From: Choristoneura fumiferana
Lineage: Eukaryota > Arthropoda > Insecta > Lepidoptera > Tortricidae
NCBI RefSeq assembly: GCF_025370935.1
Contig: NC_133483.1
Span: 3,597,068-3,661,067 of the forward strand
Length of the DNA: 64,000 nt
Direction: 5' to 3'
Positions 1-11,057 of this stretch are shown piece after piece. Every line of letters begins with the position of its first letter. The stretch's first letter is position 1. Below the pieces are notes generated by a model. The model did no database searches, was not told where the DNA came from, and saw only the letters and a list, made by a program, of their open reading frames with translations. The translations under genes and the position numbers were made by a program.

Positions 1-88
1 GTGCTAATAGCTAATACATAGTATTTAACACGAGTATGAGAGGGATGAGATGATACGAACTTCGTTCGAATCTCGTAGTAGCAAATAT

Positions 89-180
89 ACCTCGTCGAGT
101 TTCTTGCCCGATTCTTCTCAACAGAGGTTTTTCCGAACCGGTGGTAATTTTTTTGATATTCGTTTCGTAATAGCAGTCTT
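89..180. repeat. SINE 3'-part remnant
   Basis: The words GTTTCTTGCC, CTCAACAGAGG and GGTGGT in this spacing recur at 26668-26720 and, better preserved, at 48025-48183. It is an old dispersed retroelement piece directly beyond the TIL exon 2 donor. Confidence 0.6.
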
Positions 181-194
181 AGTACCTAACTTAC

Positions 195-908
195 TACACT
201 CCTCCGAGTCTATGCATTCGCCTTCGCCTTGAGAGTTCCTGTAGTAACCATCATCGCAGACGCATTGGTAGCTGTAGGTGATCGGTTCTGCGCAGTCATA
301 CTGCGTATCGCGATCTGCACAAGTCCTGTAAGGAGGAGGGCAAGAACCCACACGTCTCACTGACTCGTGAGGACCAAGACACGCAGGCCCTGAAAGTCAA
401 AGTCAAAGTATGTATGTAAACTCTTTATTATATAAAATAAATACCTCAATAAACACAATTGACAAACGTTGAGATGAGATAATATATCGCTGCTTATGTA
501 CAATAGGGACACAAATAAAATGAAAGTTCTTTTGTCGCAAAAATCGCATATTAAATAGCACTAACCAGGTAACCTAGATCCTAGAATATAAAATGAATAT
601 GAAAAATATTATATTTATTATAAACACTATTTCTACAAGTACTACGGTTAATACGACAACCCCTAGTAGGTATTCAAGATGCCTGACCTGAATTTATTGA
701 ATGAATATAGAATGCCCGAAAGGAAAAAAATAAATAAACTATCATAGTTTTTTTTTCTATTCTTACACTGTGTTTACATTATTCTCTTATTTCACACTGC
801 ATAATAAAAAGCCGAATGTTAATTCTTTTACTCACCACCTTGCGTAGAAACCTCAAACACCATACAGAACAACGCAACGCAAAAAATAACCAGGATTTTG
901 CACGTCAT
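195..908 (-). CDS. Secreted TIL-domain (trypsin-inhibitor-like) protein, copy 1, partial
   Basis: Two minus-strand exons are visible. Exon 1 (836-908) encodes a hydrophobic signal peptide, MTCKILVIFCVALFC and onwards, 24 residues, ending at a GTGAGT donor in phase 1. Exon 2 (195-389) follows a TTTCAG acceptor and encodes a Cys-rich module with eight cysteines, including the C-x-C of QCVCDDGYY and a closing C-x5-C, then a GTAAGT donor in phase 1. This is the arrangement of TIL-type serine protease inhibitors, which are secreted into insect haemolymph or cuticle and usually have ten cysteines; here one disulfide pair appears to be missing. The final exon lies outside the window. Reading through the donor gives a stop at 118, but the tail then differs from copy 2, so splicing is more likely. 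Target protease unknown. Confidence 0.75.
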
Positions 909-1047
909 GTTGATGTTCAGCGTTAGATTGCTACTCGACGTATGTCGGTTTTACCAAATAGCATACTTACTTATATTATCCTTCCTTAACACTGATGTAT
1001 TAAACTGTTCCTTAAGCTAAGAACCGAAGCAATAAACAAGTTTTTAG

Positions 1048-1640
1048 GGTCCAACGCGACTCGGCGGCTGCAGCAACACGCGCACTGCGCGCCGCCGCTC
1101 TGTTCGCGCGACTACCCGACGAAACTAACACAGGTTCACAACTAGCCGCGTTTTCATCCTCATTGTTGTTGTAACTGTCAAATGAAGGATACGCAGTATG
1201 AGAAAACAGGACGACAGGGGGTCTGCTGTGGCCGAGCACTCAATGGACTCTGATCGACGCTCTATATCGGATTTGCGAGAGAAAAAAATTCATCCTGCGG
1301 AAACTGCGTGAAGCCATCGAGGTTAGTCGCCATCTGGATTTTAACCGGGATAGAGGTTGGGCGGTACCTTCGAGCAGGGGGGTGTCACTAGGCCATTTCG
1401 CCGCCGAGCTACAAGTACATACCGGGCCTCCCCAACGTTGAGGCGATTCAGTGCGACTCAACGCGTGCGAGTGAACACGAGTTATGCGATAGACAGAGAA
1501 GCATACAGTAGACAGATTACAACCTAAATGTCACTTGAAACGCAGTGAAACTTGTGTACTTGTACTATTACTTATTCTGTGGTAGTCGCGCGAGCGCATG
1601 TTGCAGCAGCCGCCGAGTCGCGTTGCTCCCAAGAAGAAGG
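1048..1640. repeat. Inverted-repeat element, copy 1 version
   Basis: The left arm begins CCAACGCGACTC and the right arm ends GAGTCGCGTTGC. In copy 2 (27598-28140) the arms are over 100 bp and complete. Here most of the right arm is replaced by unrelated sequence at about 1380-1582 that ends in a retroelement tail (ACTTGTACTATTACTTATTC, also at 48025). Several short ORFs on both strands here are products of the palindrome and are not called as genes. Confidence 0.65.
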
Positions 1641-2323
1641 GTTACGAATTAGATTAGCCCGAAACATGTCGAGCTAAACTCGATTGAAGACGTGAGTTAT
1701 CCGGTACAATATCATTTAGTATGCAATGTAGATGGTTTTTCAAAGGTAATTCTTTACTATATTAACCAATGTCAATTTCATTTTTTTATTTGAAAGAAGA
1801 TACTTATCGTTATCTTATAGATACTTTAAATAAAATGCACGCAGTGACGGTTACATTACAATCAATCATTTTTTACAAAAACTTAAAAACTGCTCAACTG
1901 AATAAATTGAAAATAATTTTCCTAGAAAGTTTTTGTTGAACTTAACTAGAGATTTTTTGTGCGGTTTAAAAGTTAGAGGGGGGGAGACACATTTTTTTGA
2001 ACTTTCAGAGTGAATATCTCCGAAAATATTTACGTTATCAAAAAAAATGGCTTTTGCGAACCCGTATTCATTTTTAAATACCTATCCAACGGTACCCCAC
2101 AACATAGGGTGGAAGTGAAAAAAATAAAATCAACTTTACGTGTATGTATAATTTATTTTACCTCTTTATCGGCGTGACTGTGACTGATGTATATTCATGC
2201 CAAATTAAAGCTTTCTAGCACTAACTATCTCTGAGTTTAGCCGCGGAAAGACATGGCGAAACTATAAGGGTTCCTAGTTTATTACGGAACCCTAAAAACG
2301 TAAAATGCTCGTTGTTTTGTCAA

Positions 2324-2543
2324 CAGTGGCGTAGCTACCGGAGGGCTAGACGGGGCAGTGCCACAGGGCCCCCAAGCTCAGGTGGCCCCTCGGACTCTGA
2401 CTTACAAACTATAAATAGAGCTAGTGAAAATTTCTCCCACATTCGGAATATTCGGAATACGGAACAAACGATTTTAAATTGTTTAGTTGGGGCCCTAGTT
2501 TATTTTTTGCCCCAGGGCCTTTGGTTGCCTAGCAACGCCACTG
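2324..2543 (+). mobile_element. hAT-type MITE, family A
   Basis: Terminal inverted repeats CAGTGGCGTAGC and GCAACGCCACTG bound a 220-bp element. Flanks TTTGTCAA and CCTGTCAA match at 6 of 8 positions, consistent with a decayed 8-bp target duplication. The same insertion is at 28820-29039 in copy 2, so it predates the split of the two copies. A second, younger member is at 29236-29453. There is no transposase. Confidence 0.8.
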
Positions 2544-2696
2544 CCTGTCAATATTTTTTTTGAAAATCTAAATAAAAATGAATCGTAAATGTGTTGCTAA
2601 GCGAAAAACTCTGGAACGACTGGTCCGTTTTGCTAATTCTTTTTTTGTTGTGTTCGTATACTATCAGAAGGTTTTTATGGAAGAAAATACAGAATT

Positions 2697-2984
2697 AAAA
2701 AATCAAAAACCCGACTGCCTTAAAAACTAAAAGGAAGAAAATAAATCTAGTTGTCTAGAACTCTGTCAAGAAGCTCATTTAAGGTTCAACAGTCGGGACC
2801 CATTACTAAGATTTTTTGAGCTGGTTGCGATTTGAATGGGTCCCGACTGTTGAACCTTAAATGCCTTAAATACCTCCCTATATATACTGTAGTCTTTGCT
2901 TAAATGAGCTTCTTGACCGAGTTCTAGACCACTACATTTATTTTCTTCCTTTTAGTTTTGGCAGTCGGGTTTTTGATTTTTTTA
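2697..2984. repeat. Palindromic element found only in copy 1
   Basis: ATCAAAAACCCGACTGCC at the left is repeated inverted at the right (GGCAGTCGGGTTTTTGAT), with nested inverted segments around CAGTCGGGACCCATT. The matching place in copy 2 (near 29160-29180) lacks this and the neighbouring sequence up to about 3330. Confidence 0.7.
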
Positions 2985-3821
2985 ATTTAATGTTTTATTT
3001 CACACTTTTTTGATATTTATGTGAAAATAGTACATTTAAAATATTATAACCCGTATATATTTAGAATGGGCTAATTATTAGCTTCCATTTGATACAATAC
3101 AAAATTTTTTTTTTCATTCCTCCGCCATATTTTTTAACGCAGACGCCATATTTAAAAATTTATATAGCCTATGTCACTCCGACAGTTATGACGAATCCAA
3201 TGATACCTCATCTGTTAAAATCTGTCTAGCTGTTTAGGCTGCAGCGAGGACCAAAGAAATGGACATACCTACATACCCATACATACATACATTCGCCCGA
3301 AAAACATAACCCTCCTTTGGGCAGTCGGGTAAAAATACAACGGGGGCGAAGCCGCGGGCAACAGCTAGTTTCCTAACAAAAATGTTTACAGACTGGCCTA
3401 CTGCGGTCCCCTGATACACATGCTCCGTACCCCTAATGAGTCCGTGGACCCCACTTAAAGAAACCCTGCACTATACGGACGTGTTTTTTTTTTTGGCGTT
3501 TTGTACGATCTTAATAATCCTAACTAACGGATACGATTATATCGTGGTACGGAACTCTCTGTGTAGGACGAGACAGATTCGCACCTAACCGTTTCTCTTA
3601 TTTACTTACTTTGTTTACTATTGAGTAGTGTTCTTAAAAAACATATTTTATTGCTTCGCTTTGAAAACTTACATGCACGTAATATATTTAATATAGCATT
3701 GAATCGAACAAAGGTAAGAAATATTATAAATTATATTATGGATGGTAACAAAACATGTTTTTTGGAAGCAACAGCTGTGTACTCAAGCCACTTTTATTTG
3801 TTTATCGTCATTTTTTTAATC

Positions 3822-3937
3822 TACTCCGGCTACACCGAAATACGAAAATCGAAGTTCGTGTCGTTCGTCCCTCTGACACTTGTACTATTTAATACTAGAG
3901 CGAGAGGGACTCGAGTTTCGAGTTTCGTAGTAGCTCT
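3822..3937. mobile_element. Palindromic MITE, family B (ACGAAACTCGAA), copy 1
   Basis: This 115-bp imperfect palindrome has arms of the ACTACGAAACTCGAAGTTCG type around a centre resembling GAGCGAGAGGGAC / GTCCCTCTGACAC. Family B recurs at 21612, 23590, 23723, 24897, 29890 and 30308. Its right arm is the start of the segment that is inverted in copy 2. Confidence 0.75.
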
Positions 3938-4083
3938 GCAGTTCTCTTTATAGTTTGTCGCCATGTCAATAATATATTTATTAGTAGCACAATAACATGA
4001 TATTTAAATCGATAGTAACGATAGAGCTATATTTCTAAAGAAAATTTTAGAATTATGATATGATTGAATTTAATTGAATTAGT

Positions 4084-4178
4084 GACACACACACACACGC
4101 ACGCACGCACGCACGCACCAACACACACGCACACGCACGCGCACGCGCGCACGCACGCACGCACACACACACACACAC
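4084..4178. repeat. (CA/CG)n microsatellite
   Basis: Alternating ACACAC and GCACGC runs. Absent at the corresponding place in copy 2, where only a short CACACACATAC is left. It creates spurious His/Thr ORFs. Confidence 0.95.
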
Positions 4179-4606
4179 TACGTTTTGTTATATTTTGTTC
4201 CCTTTTATATTATTGTCTTCTCATTTGTCAATTTTTACTGTCAACCGCACTGGCAGCTGGTCAAGTTACAGGCTCAGCCTAGTTTGGTCACTGACAGATA
4301 GTCCTACTGTTGTTAAATTCTGCTTTCTGTGAAACTAAAGTTTTCTTTAAACTATTTTGTATTTGTATTTTTTTTGTATCTACTAAAAATAGTAAGTGTA
4401 AGAATGACTTTCAGTTCAGAGAATAATTAATTGATTTTATTTTGTTGCATGTTTATTAAGTTAATATTATTGTGTATTGTACGCTATTATGAATAAAGGG
4501 TAGAATATGGTAAAAAAAAACATGAAAACGGAACTTAAACTTTACACATGGAATCTCAGAAATAAACATTACTTCAACATTTCATCAAAATGTTTATTCA
4601 CAAATA

Positions 4607-6499
4607 CTAACATGTCCTTATATGATAATACTGTTTATCTTGTTCAGAAATGGTGCTGGGGGCACCTGATAGAGGGTCTTTTCCTTCATGAGTTTTCGGA
4701 AATGCTATGACATCTCTAATGGAATCAGTATTAAAAACAATAGATACTAATCTATCTATCCCTAAGGCAATACCGGCATGAGGCGGGCAACCACTTCTCA
4801 AAGCATTCAGGAAATGCCGTAGCTTCTCTGCGTCCATACCTAACATGGATAATATTTTTTCCTGCAATCTCGCATTATGGATTCGCACTGATCCTCCACC
4901 AATTTCATTACCATTCATTACCAAATCATAGGCCAGAGCTCTTACTTTGAGCGGATCAGAATCCAAAAGATGGATGTCATCAGGATGTGGAGAGGTAAAT
5001 GGATGATGGCATGTCTCCAGTCCTTTTTCTCCCTTTGTAAATAATGGAAAATCAACAACCCACAACACTTCTGTGTGTTCTTCAGTTTTTAACAAGTTTC
5101 TGGTTCTCAGCAGTGATGCAATGAGTTCTCGAATCTCACCTAAACACAAGCAAGCGTTTTCATAATCGCCCATTGAAATTATTGCTGAATTCTGTTGACC
5201 AATAATATTTTTGAGATTGCTTTCAAAGTCACTGCCAAATTCTTTGTGAATGTCATGGTCAAGAATCACTTTCACTTTATGTTTTTTTGCTATTTCCTTT
5301 ATTTTATCCTTATTCTTAGCTGTTATTTTTCCTAGCTCAGCTGGATATGGTACAGCAAAAGCATCAAAGTGAGGAATTCTCGATTTCTCTGGAAATAATT
5401 GTTTTATATTTTTGAACTGTAAACCATACTGTACATTAGGTTTATCTGAGCCATAATGCTCCAATGCATGTTTGTACGTAATTTTTTTTAATGGTGGTTC
5501 TTGCATAAGTTTAGGAAATGTATGAGTTAGCAATGATTCAATCATTGACAGTACTCCTCCTAAGTCCGTAAAAGACATTTCAACATCTAATTGTGTGAAT
5601 TCAGGTTGTCTGTCAGGGCGGGTGGTCTCATCACGATAACATCTTGCAATTTGGAAGTACCTGTCTACTCCACCGGACATTAACATTTGCTTAAACTGCT
5701 GCGGACTTTGTACAAGGGAATAGAACAGTCCAGCATGATGCGTTGGAACCACAAACTCTCTTGCTCCTCCTGGTGTCTGACAAAACAGTGTTGGCGTCTC
5801 AACTTCTACAAACCCGTGCTGCTCTACTAGGAACCTCCTCATTCTGTGTAGCATTTGTGACCTTAGTCTCAAAATACTTTGCATTTCAGGAAATCGTAAA
5901 TCTATATAACGGTGCTGCATTCTTAACTGTTCTTTTGGCTTTTGATAGTTTCTTAGATTAAATGGAAGATTTTCAGCTGTACTCAGAATCTCGAGCCTTT
6001 GGATAATAACCTCAATTTCACCAGTTGACATTTCAGAATTGATGGCATTTTTTGGTCTGAGACTTACTTTTCCGTCGACTTTGACAACAGACTCAAGTGG
6101 TATATTAGAAAAATCAATGTCCTCTTCACTCACAGTACACTGTAGGACTCCGTACGCATCTCGGAGCAGTAGAAATTTGGATAAACGCAAGTATTGCACC
6201 CAACCGCAAATTGTTACATATTCACCTACTTGTGCAGAACTTAGTTCGCCACAAGTATGACTCCTATAAGTAAACGAATTGTAATGCTTAGAATAACAGT
6301 TTTCCATGTTGAACTGGTCTCGATTGGGATAATTTTTATAATTTACATGATGTTTGTTTGAAGTAAGATTGCTAAGTTTCGAGTCACTTTTGGTTGTGCA
6401 TTGAGCCTCAGGAGCCGAGCTAACATAGGTTCTAGCTGCTGACTGCTCAAATATAATAAACCTGTACTTTTTTAGATTTAACAAGTTTTTTCGCCACAT
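4607..6499 (-). CDS. DARS2: Mitochondrial aspartyl-tRNA synthetase, copy 1
   Basis: A single uninterrupted ORF of 630 residues. It charges mitochondrial tRNA-Asp with aspartate. A basic N-terminus (MWRKNLLNLKKYRF) looks like a mitochondrial targeting peptide. An OB-fold anticodon-binding domain begins near residue 84 (GELSSAQVGEYV). Class II motifs follow: motif 1 at about 229-238 (GFVEVETPTL), the AspRS signature GGAREFVVP at 244-252, motif 2 at 282-291 (FQIARCYRDE), and motif 3 at 576-583 (GIALGIDR). Size and motif order match bacterial-type/mitochondrial AspRS. I chose the ATG at 6499: the frame stays open upstream to 6640 but without another ATG, and the upstream part is not conserved with copy 2. 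AATAAA on the minus strand (4593-4598) lies 8 nt past the stop, so the 3' UTR must be very short. The lack of introns is notable but I cannot say whether it is unusual in the order. Head-to-head with NSMCE2. Confidence 0.95.
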   Translation of the reverse strand: MWRKNLLNLKKYRFIIFEQSAARTYVSSAPEAQCTTKSDSKLSNLTSNKHHVNYKNYPNRDQFNMENCYSKHYNSFTYRSHTCGELSSAQVGEYVTICGWVQYLRLSKFLLLRDAYGVLQCTVSEEDIDFSNIPLESVVKVDGKVSLRPKNAINSEMSTGEIEVIIQRLEILSTAENLPFNLRNYQKPKEQLRMQHRYIDLRFPEMQSILRLRSQMLHRMRRFLVEQHGFVEVETPTLFCQTPGGAREFVVPTHHAGLFYSLVQSPQQFKQMLMSGGVDRYFQIARCYRDETTRPDRQPEFTQLDVEMSFTDLGGVLSMIESLLTHTFPKLMQEPPLKKITYKHALEHYGSDKPNVQYGLQFKNIKQLFPEKSRIPHFDAFAVPYPAELGKITAKNKDKIKEIAKKHKVKVILDHDIHKEFGSDFESNLKNIIGQQNSAIISMGDYENACLCLGEIRELIASLLRTRNLLKTEEHTEVLWVVDFPLFTKGEKGLETCHHPFTSPHPDDIHLLDSDPLKVRALAYDLVMNGNEIGGGSVRIHNARLQEKILSMLGMDAEKLRHFLNALRSGCPPHAGIALGIDRLVSIVFNTDSIRDVIAFPKTHEGKDPLSGAPSTISEQDKQYYHIRTC

Positions 6500-6816
6500 T
6501 TTCTTCTTTGCGCTGTATTTTTTATGAGACAAGACAAAATTATAACCTCCTCCTCTCCCAGTGCTTCTCCAGTCAAACAAAACAAAAATAAAAAATAAAA
6601 CTTTCCCCCCCCTCGGAAAATGGCAAAGGGATTTAGCCAATACAGTCTTGAAACGATTATCGATATTTAATTTTACTTTTAGCCACTTTTATTAAAGTTA
6701 AGTGTGCAATGTATAAAAATAACCGTATAAAATGATCAATTAATCTTTAGGACTTGGCACAAATTATTGTCGAAAAAGCTCATATGCTATCGTACTGTCA
6801 GTAGATTTAAATAAAA

Positions 6817-7221
6817 AACCGGCCAAGTGCGAGTCGGACTCGCGCACGAAGGGTTCCGTACCATTACTTATACAACATTAGACATTAGCAAAAAAACACG
6901 TTCGTTGTATGGAAGCCCCCCATAATATTTATTTTATTCTAATTTATTTTTTTATTTTGAAAGTGAATATACCACACCACTAAATATTCTATGAATATTT
7001 CAAGCGTCTACCTGTTGCTGTTATTAATATCAAGCAAAAAAACTGTAAAAAAAAACGTTTGTTTTATGGGAGCCTCCCTTAAATATTTATTTTATTCTGT
7101 CTTTAGTATTTGTTATTATTGCGGCCACAGAAATACATAATCTGTGAAAATTTCAACTGTCTAGCTATCACGGTTCATGAGATACAGCCTGGTGACAGAC
7201 GGACGGATGGACAGCGAAGTC
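6817..7221 (+). mobile_element. Lepidopteran-type retroelement tail (GGCCAAGTGCGAGTCGG family)
   Basis: Starts ACCGGCCAAGTGCGAGTCGG and ends with a GACAGACGGACGGATGG run. It fills much of the 980-bp gap between the divergent DARS2 and NSMCE2 genes. Also present at 33448-33848 and, reversed, at 52984-53390 between Rap1GDS1 and pontin. Class (SINE or LINE tail) not settled from sequence alone. Confidence 0.7.
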
Positions 7222-7479
7222 TAGCGACTCAAGTTTCTGGGAGTTGGTAACACTGAATCATCCGTCCGTCAGTGGCGTCAGTCTGTCAGGAGTTGCATTG
7301 GAATTATTGTTGAATTATTGCCTACGAAGTGCAAAACTCACAAACTTTATATTAACTTGTTGTTGTATTACAGTTGTTTTCTCTCTCGTACTGCTAGACA
7401 AAGTTTACTTAGGCTTCTGTACACTTTATCACGTAGTTATTATATTTTTCTCACGTGTTATTTATAATTTTTACCTACA

Positions 7480-10400
7480 ATGGCAGAAACTGACCTCGCC
7501 GATCTTAGAAAACAGTGCATAACAAGTCTCTATCTTTGTTCTGATAATATCTCCAAATATTTAGAGGACAATAAAGAAGCAGAGTTCGCAAAACTAAAGT
7601 CTTACGTAGAAGATTACTGTATCTTGGAATCCCAGCAAGAAGAAGCTATACAAGCCTTAGAAAGAGCTAAAGTACGTATTCTTATTAATAATCCTAGCTC
7701 GTCTCGATAACTTGGGAACATGTAATTTCTGAATTAAAGCGCGGTTTTCGCGATACGATTAAAAAAGCATCATACTAGTTAGTAAATACATTGCGGGCCT
7801 TCAATACCTCATAACCATAACGTCATACATAACTACTTTGGTAGCTTCACAATATCTCGCTAGTCAGATGATTTTACTTGTATTGTGAAGTGCTGAAATT
7901 TTTTGCCTTCAGATGCATATAAAAAAACTAACCTAACCATAAATTTTTTTTTGCTGACTGTACTTTTTAATGACTACTTGCATTGTCACCCGAACTACAT
8001 TTGCATACCAATGATACCAAATTTCAAGTTGATGCTATTAACCATTGAAGAGTTCCATCCTGATCCTGGTTGGACTACCAGGATGTCACTACTAGATTAT
8101 TGTATTGTCATGTGATTTACATAAGTATTCCAAATGTCAAGTCAATCTGACTACTGGAAGTTGGTCAAATTTAACTTGCAAGATTTGACTACAGACAGAC
8201 AGACAACGGGACAGGTGAAACTAAATAAAGGCTTGTAAAAATCAGTCATAATATTAACCTTTAGTATCACGCAAAATAGGCGTACTTAGATGTCGAGTTG
8301 CAGAAAACAGCCCGCTAATACCTATACATACCTAAACTTTAGTATCTATGTGCCCTGTAGTGCGACAATATATAGGCTCGAATGATGTGTGCCTTGCCAA
8401 TGCAAAGGCCTCCCCCAAACAGTCTCCAATCTTACACTTACTCACTCTATTTATCTGAACCTTGCGTGACTTGCCTGGCCCCTTTGGCAGACTAAGTTCG
8501 TTTGGGACCCAGGCAGCAAAGCTGAGGCCCCCCAGTCCTAAAAGTTGATGCAAGTATTAAGCATACTTTAGCCTTATCTGGCATTTGATCAAGAGAACTT
8601 GTGGCCATTTGGAGGCCCCCTGGAACTGTAGGAGCAGACTGGGCTGGACCTTTCACCCCACTGGTAGTCTACTACTGCCTAGCCCACTTCCATTTAGCTT
8701 ATTTTATGGGTCAAATGGGTGAGTTTCATCTTAAATATCAATTAATTTTATTAATATTTTTGTAAACTTTTGTCTTCAGAGAGAAACTGATGCCTCAAAT
8801 GTGGATACCTTGCAAGAAAGGTTTGATGCAAATCTACAGAGTCTAGCAAATACACGCTCGAATGTGAACAATCACCCATATATGATGGAAATCAAGAAAA
8901 GGATTCAAAGGGGAATGCAGATGTCTAGAAGTGAGTTAATTCTGTATACTTAAGACTGATAAGACATTACTGTTATTATTATTATTACTATGTAACAAAA
9001 AGTTTTCGGCATGGACACAAAGTACAATCCTTTTCTAAAGTACCCTGAAAAAATATTTAATAGCAATTTGTTTGTTGTATGATAAACAATATACAAAAGT
9101 AAATCAAATGCTAAATCAATAGGTCTCTGACTTAGGAAATTGGAATATATCTACTTTAGCATGTATATCTAAAATGGTTATTTTTGAATTCCTTAAAATT
9201 TCATATGCAAGATTGAGTCAAAGACCCATTTAAATACTAATGGATGAATATTATCTGCAAATGCTATTTAATTAGGCACTCTGGTCCTGTGTGTGAATTG
9301 AGCTTTAATTACTTACAACGCTGCAGTTGTTCAAATGTGTGTGTACAAGTTCCCAATCTGCAGTGGGCTCATGAGGGAACTGCAGTCCATGCCCTCTCAT
9401 TGTGACAGGAAGACTGTGCCCACCAGTAAGATATATACATATAGGTTGATGAGTTTATGCATAAATAAATAAATTCTTTTTTTCAGACAATTTGGAGGAA
9501 TCAGACATGGCCATAACAGAATCCGACAATAGACCAGTAAGTAGAACACTTTCTATCCCTTCACAAAAGTTGACACAGCCCTTGACTTGCACAAAACGCA
9601 ACATAACCAATGGCAAATATAACTGCTGGACATAGGCCTCCCCCAAGGATTTCCACTCAGACCGGTCTTGTGCTTTCCGCATCCAACGCGATCCCGCGAT
9701 CTTAACCAGGTCGTCGCTCCATGAAATAGCAAAGTTTGCAATACGCAAAATCTTCACAACGCATAATATTGTGAAACACGCGGAACGTACATAAGCAAGA
9801 AGTACATTCGCATTTTTCCGATTTGCGAATGTATCTACTTTTTGCTTTTTATACATCCCGCCTGTTTCACAATATGCATTGTGAAGATTTTGCCACTGGT
9901 TAAATTGGGCGTTGTTTGTCCATTTTGCTTTCAAAGCGAGATTCTGTACACGACCTCGCGACATCAAAATTTTAATTTAAAAAGGCGCCATTAAAATTTT
10001 AATTTGCATCGAAAACTGGAAAATGGCACCCCTTGCCATTCGGTGCCTAAAGCGACTGGCCCTCTTGCTCAACCCCAGGACTGGTACGTTTATACTAATT
10101 ATTGAATTTATAAATATCACCCAATCCAAAAAAAACTTATTCTTGATTTCAGATTGATCCCATAACAAAGAGGCCTATTGAAGACCCCGTCAAGAACACA
10201 GTCTGTGGACACATTTACGATAGAGAGGCCATTATGAATCTGCTCAACCTGAAGAAGAAAATTAAATGTCCAGGTATTGTACAGAGGATTATACTTATCA
10301 ATCCAATAACACTGAAAGAGTACAGTTAAAGAAACTAAAGCGCATACCAGTGTAGAACCTTTGTGCTATTGATCATATTGATATTCCATATTATTATATC

Positions 10401-11057
10401 TGACAAAGAAATCATAGCAAAATTGATTATGAAAGGTCCCACTCTGGTACGCGATTCAGTTTACAAGTTTACTCAATTGTACATGTATGAGTGTAGTCAT
10501 AGCTTGCAAAAGCCCCAGGTAAAGCCTGATAAAATGATAATAATAATGATAAATGATGGTAGGGGCGAACAAATGGCAGACTAAGAAATTTGGGCACATT
10601 ACTAGTCATTGAATGTGTACATCATTGATATTTGTATTTTCGTCCATGCAAAAGGGAGGTTCCCCGAGTGGGCCAGGATTTGCAGAGACAGCAGACGGGG
10701 CGGGGATAGGGGGACGTTGGCGTAAAAAAGTGGGAGTTTTTGGAATACAGTTGAAATATAGCAGTAGGAGTTCTACCGAAAACAGTAAATCTTTGAAAGT
10801 AGTCTACAAGAAAAAATGTTTGGGAACCTCTAAATAAAGGCTAAGTTCCGAACCGACATTGGTTGTCGTTATAAGAACTTGGCGCACGCAACTCATGATA
10901 ATTTATTTTAACAATTCCAGTGGCGGGTTGCGGCAACAGGAACCCAATAAACCCCAATCAGCTGATCAGTGACGAAGAACTGAAGTTCCAAATGTCACTC
11001 AACACCCACTCGACTATGATACAGCAGTCTATGATGAACTTGGATGACAGTGATTGA
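7480..11057 (+). CDS. NSMCE2: E3 SUMO-protein ligase NSE2/MMS21, copy 1
   Basis: Five exons, 216 aa: 7480-7671, 8780-8930, 9487-9536, 10153-10273, 10921-11057, all with GT-AG junctions in agreeing phases. NSE2 is the SUMO ligase subunit of the SMC5/6 complex, acting in homologous recombination and replication-fork repair in the nucleus. The first half is helical with charged heptad-like stretches, as expected for the part that docks on SMC5. Residues 132-180 form the SP-RING: IDPITKRPIEDPVKN, then C149-G-H151, Y153, C170-P-V and C175, matching the zinc-binding C-x-H...C...C layout. The tail is acidic (NLDDSD). The start is the first ATG of an ORF that reads into the splice donor GTACGT. AATAAA at 11188-11193 is the likely poly(A) signal. 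Introns 1-4 contain only repeats. DARS2 runs divergently upstream. Confidence 0.93.
9621..9722 (-). pseudogene. RTE-like LINE, end of reverse transcriptase ORF (intron 3)
   Basis: The minus strand reads WSDDLVKIAGSRWMRKAQDR, then EWKSLGEAYVQQ, typical of the C-terminal end of RTE-like endonuclease/reverse transcriptases in insects, followed by a GGACATAGGCCTCCCCC tail. Same insertion in copy 2 at 36276-36376. Confidence 0.7.
9744..9893. mobile_element. Palindromic MITE in NSMCE2 intron 3
   Basis: GCAAAATCTTCACAA at the left is matched by TTGTGAAGATTTTGC at the right, with inner arms ATATTGTGAAACACGCGG and CCCGCCTGTTTCACAATAT. About 150 bp, no ORF of its own. Also in copy 2 at about 36400-36560. 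Confidence 0.7.

Noticed and set aside
118..360. Unspliced TIL ORF ending at 118
   Set aside because: The tail after the TIL module differs between copies 1 and 2, and a consensus GTAAGT donor sits at the end of the module in the same phase as in the plus-strand TIL gene.
1012..1461. ORFs of 73-75 aa and their copies at 27564
   Set aside because: They come from the inverted-repeat element; the frame is not kept between the two copies beyond the arm.
4064..4282. His/Thr-rich ORF
   Set aside because: It is translation of a CA/CG microsatellite that is absent from copy 2.
4607..6640. Longer DARS2 starting at 6640 (677 residues)
   Set aside because: The upstream part has no homologue in copy 2, where the frame closes earlier, and the ATG at 6499 starts a plausible targeting peptide.
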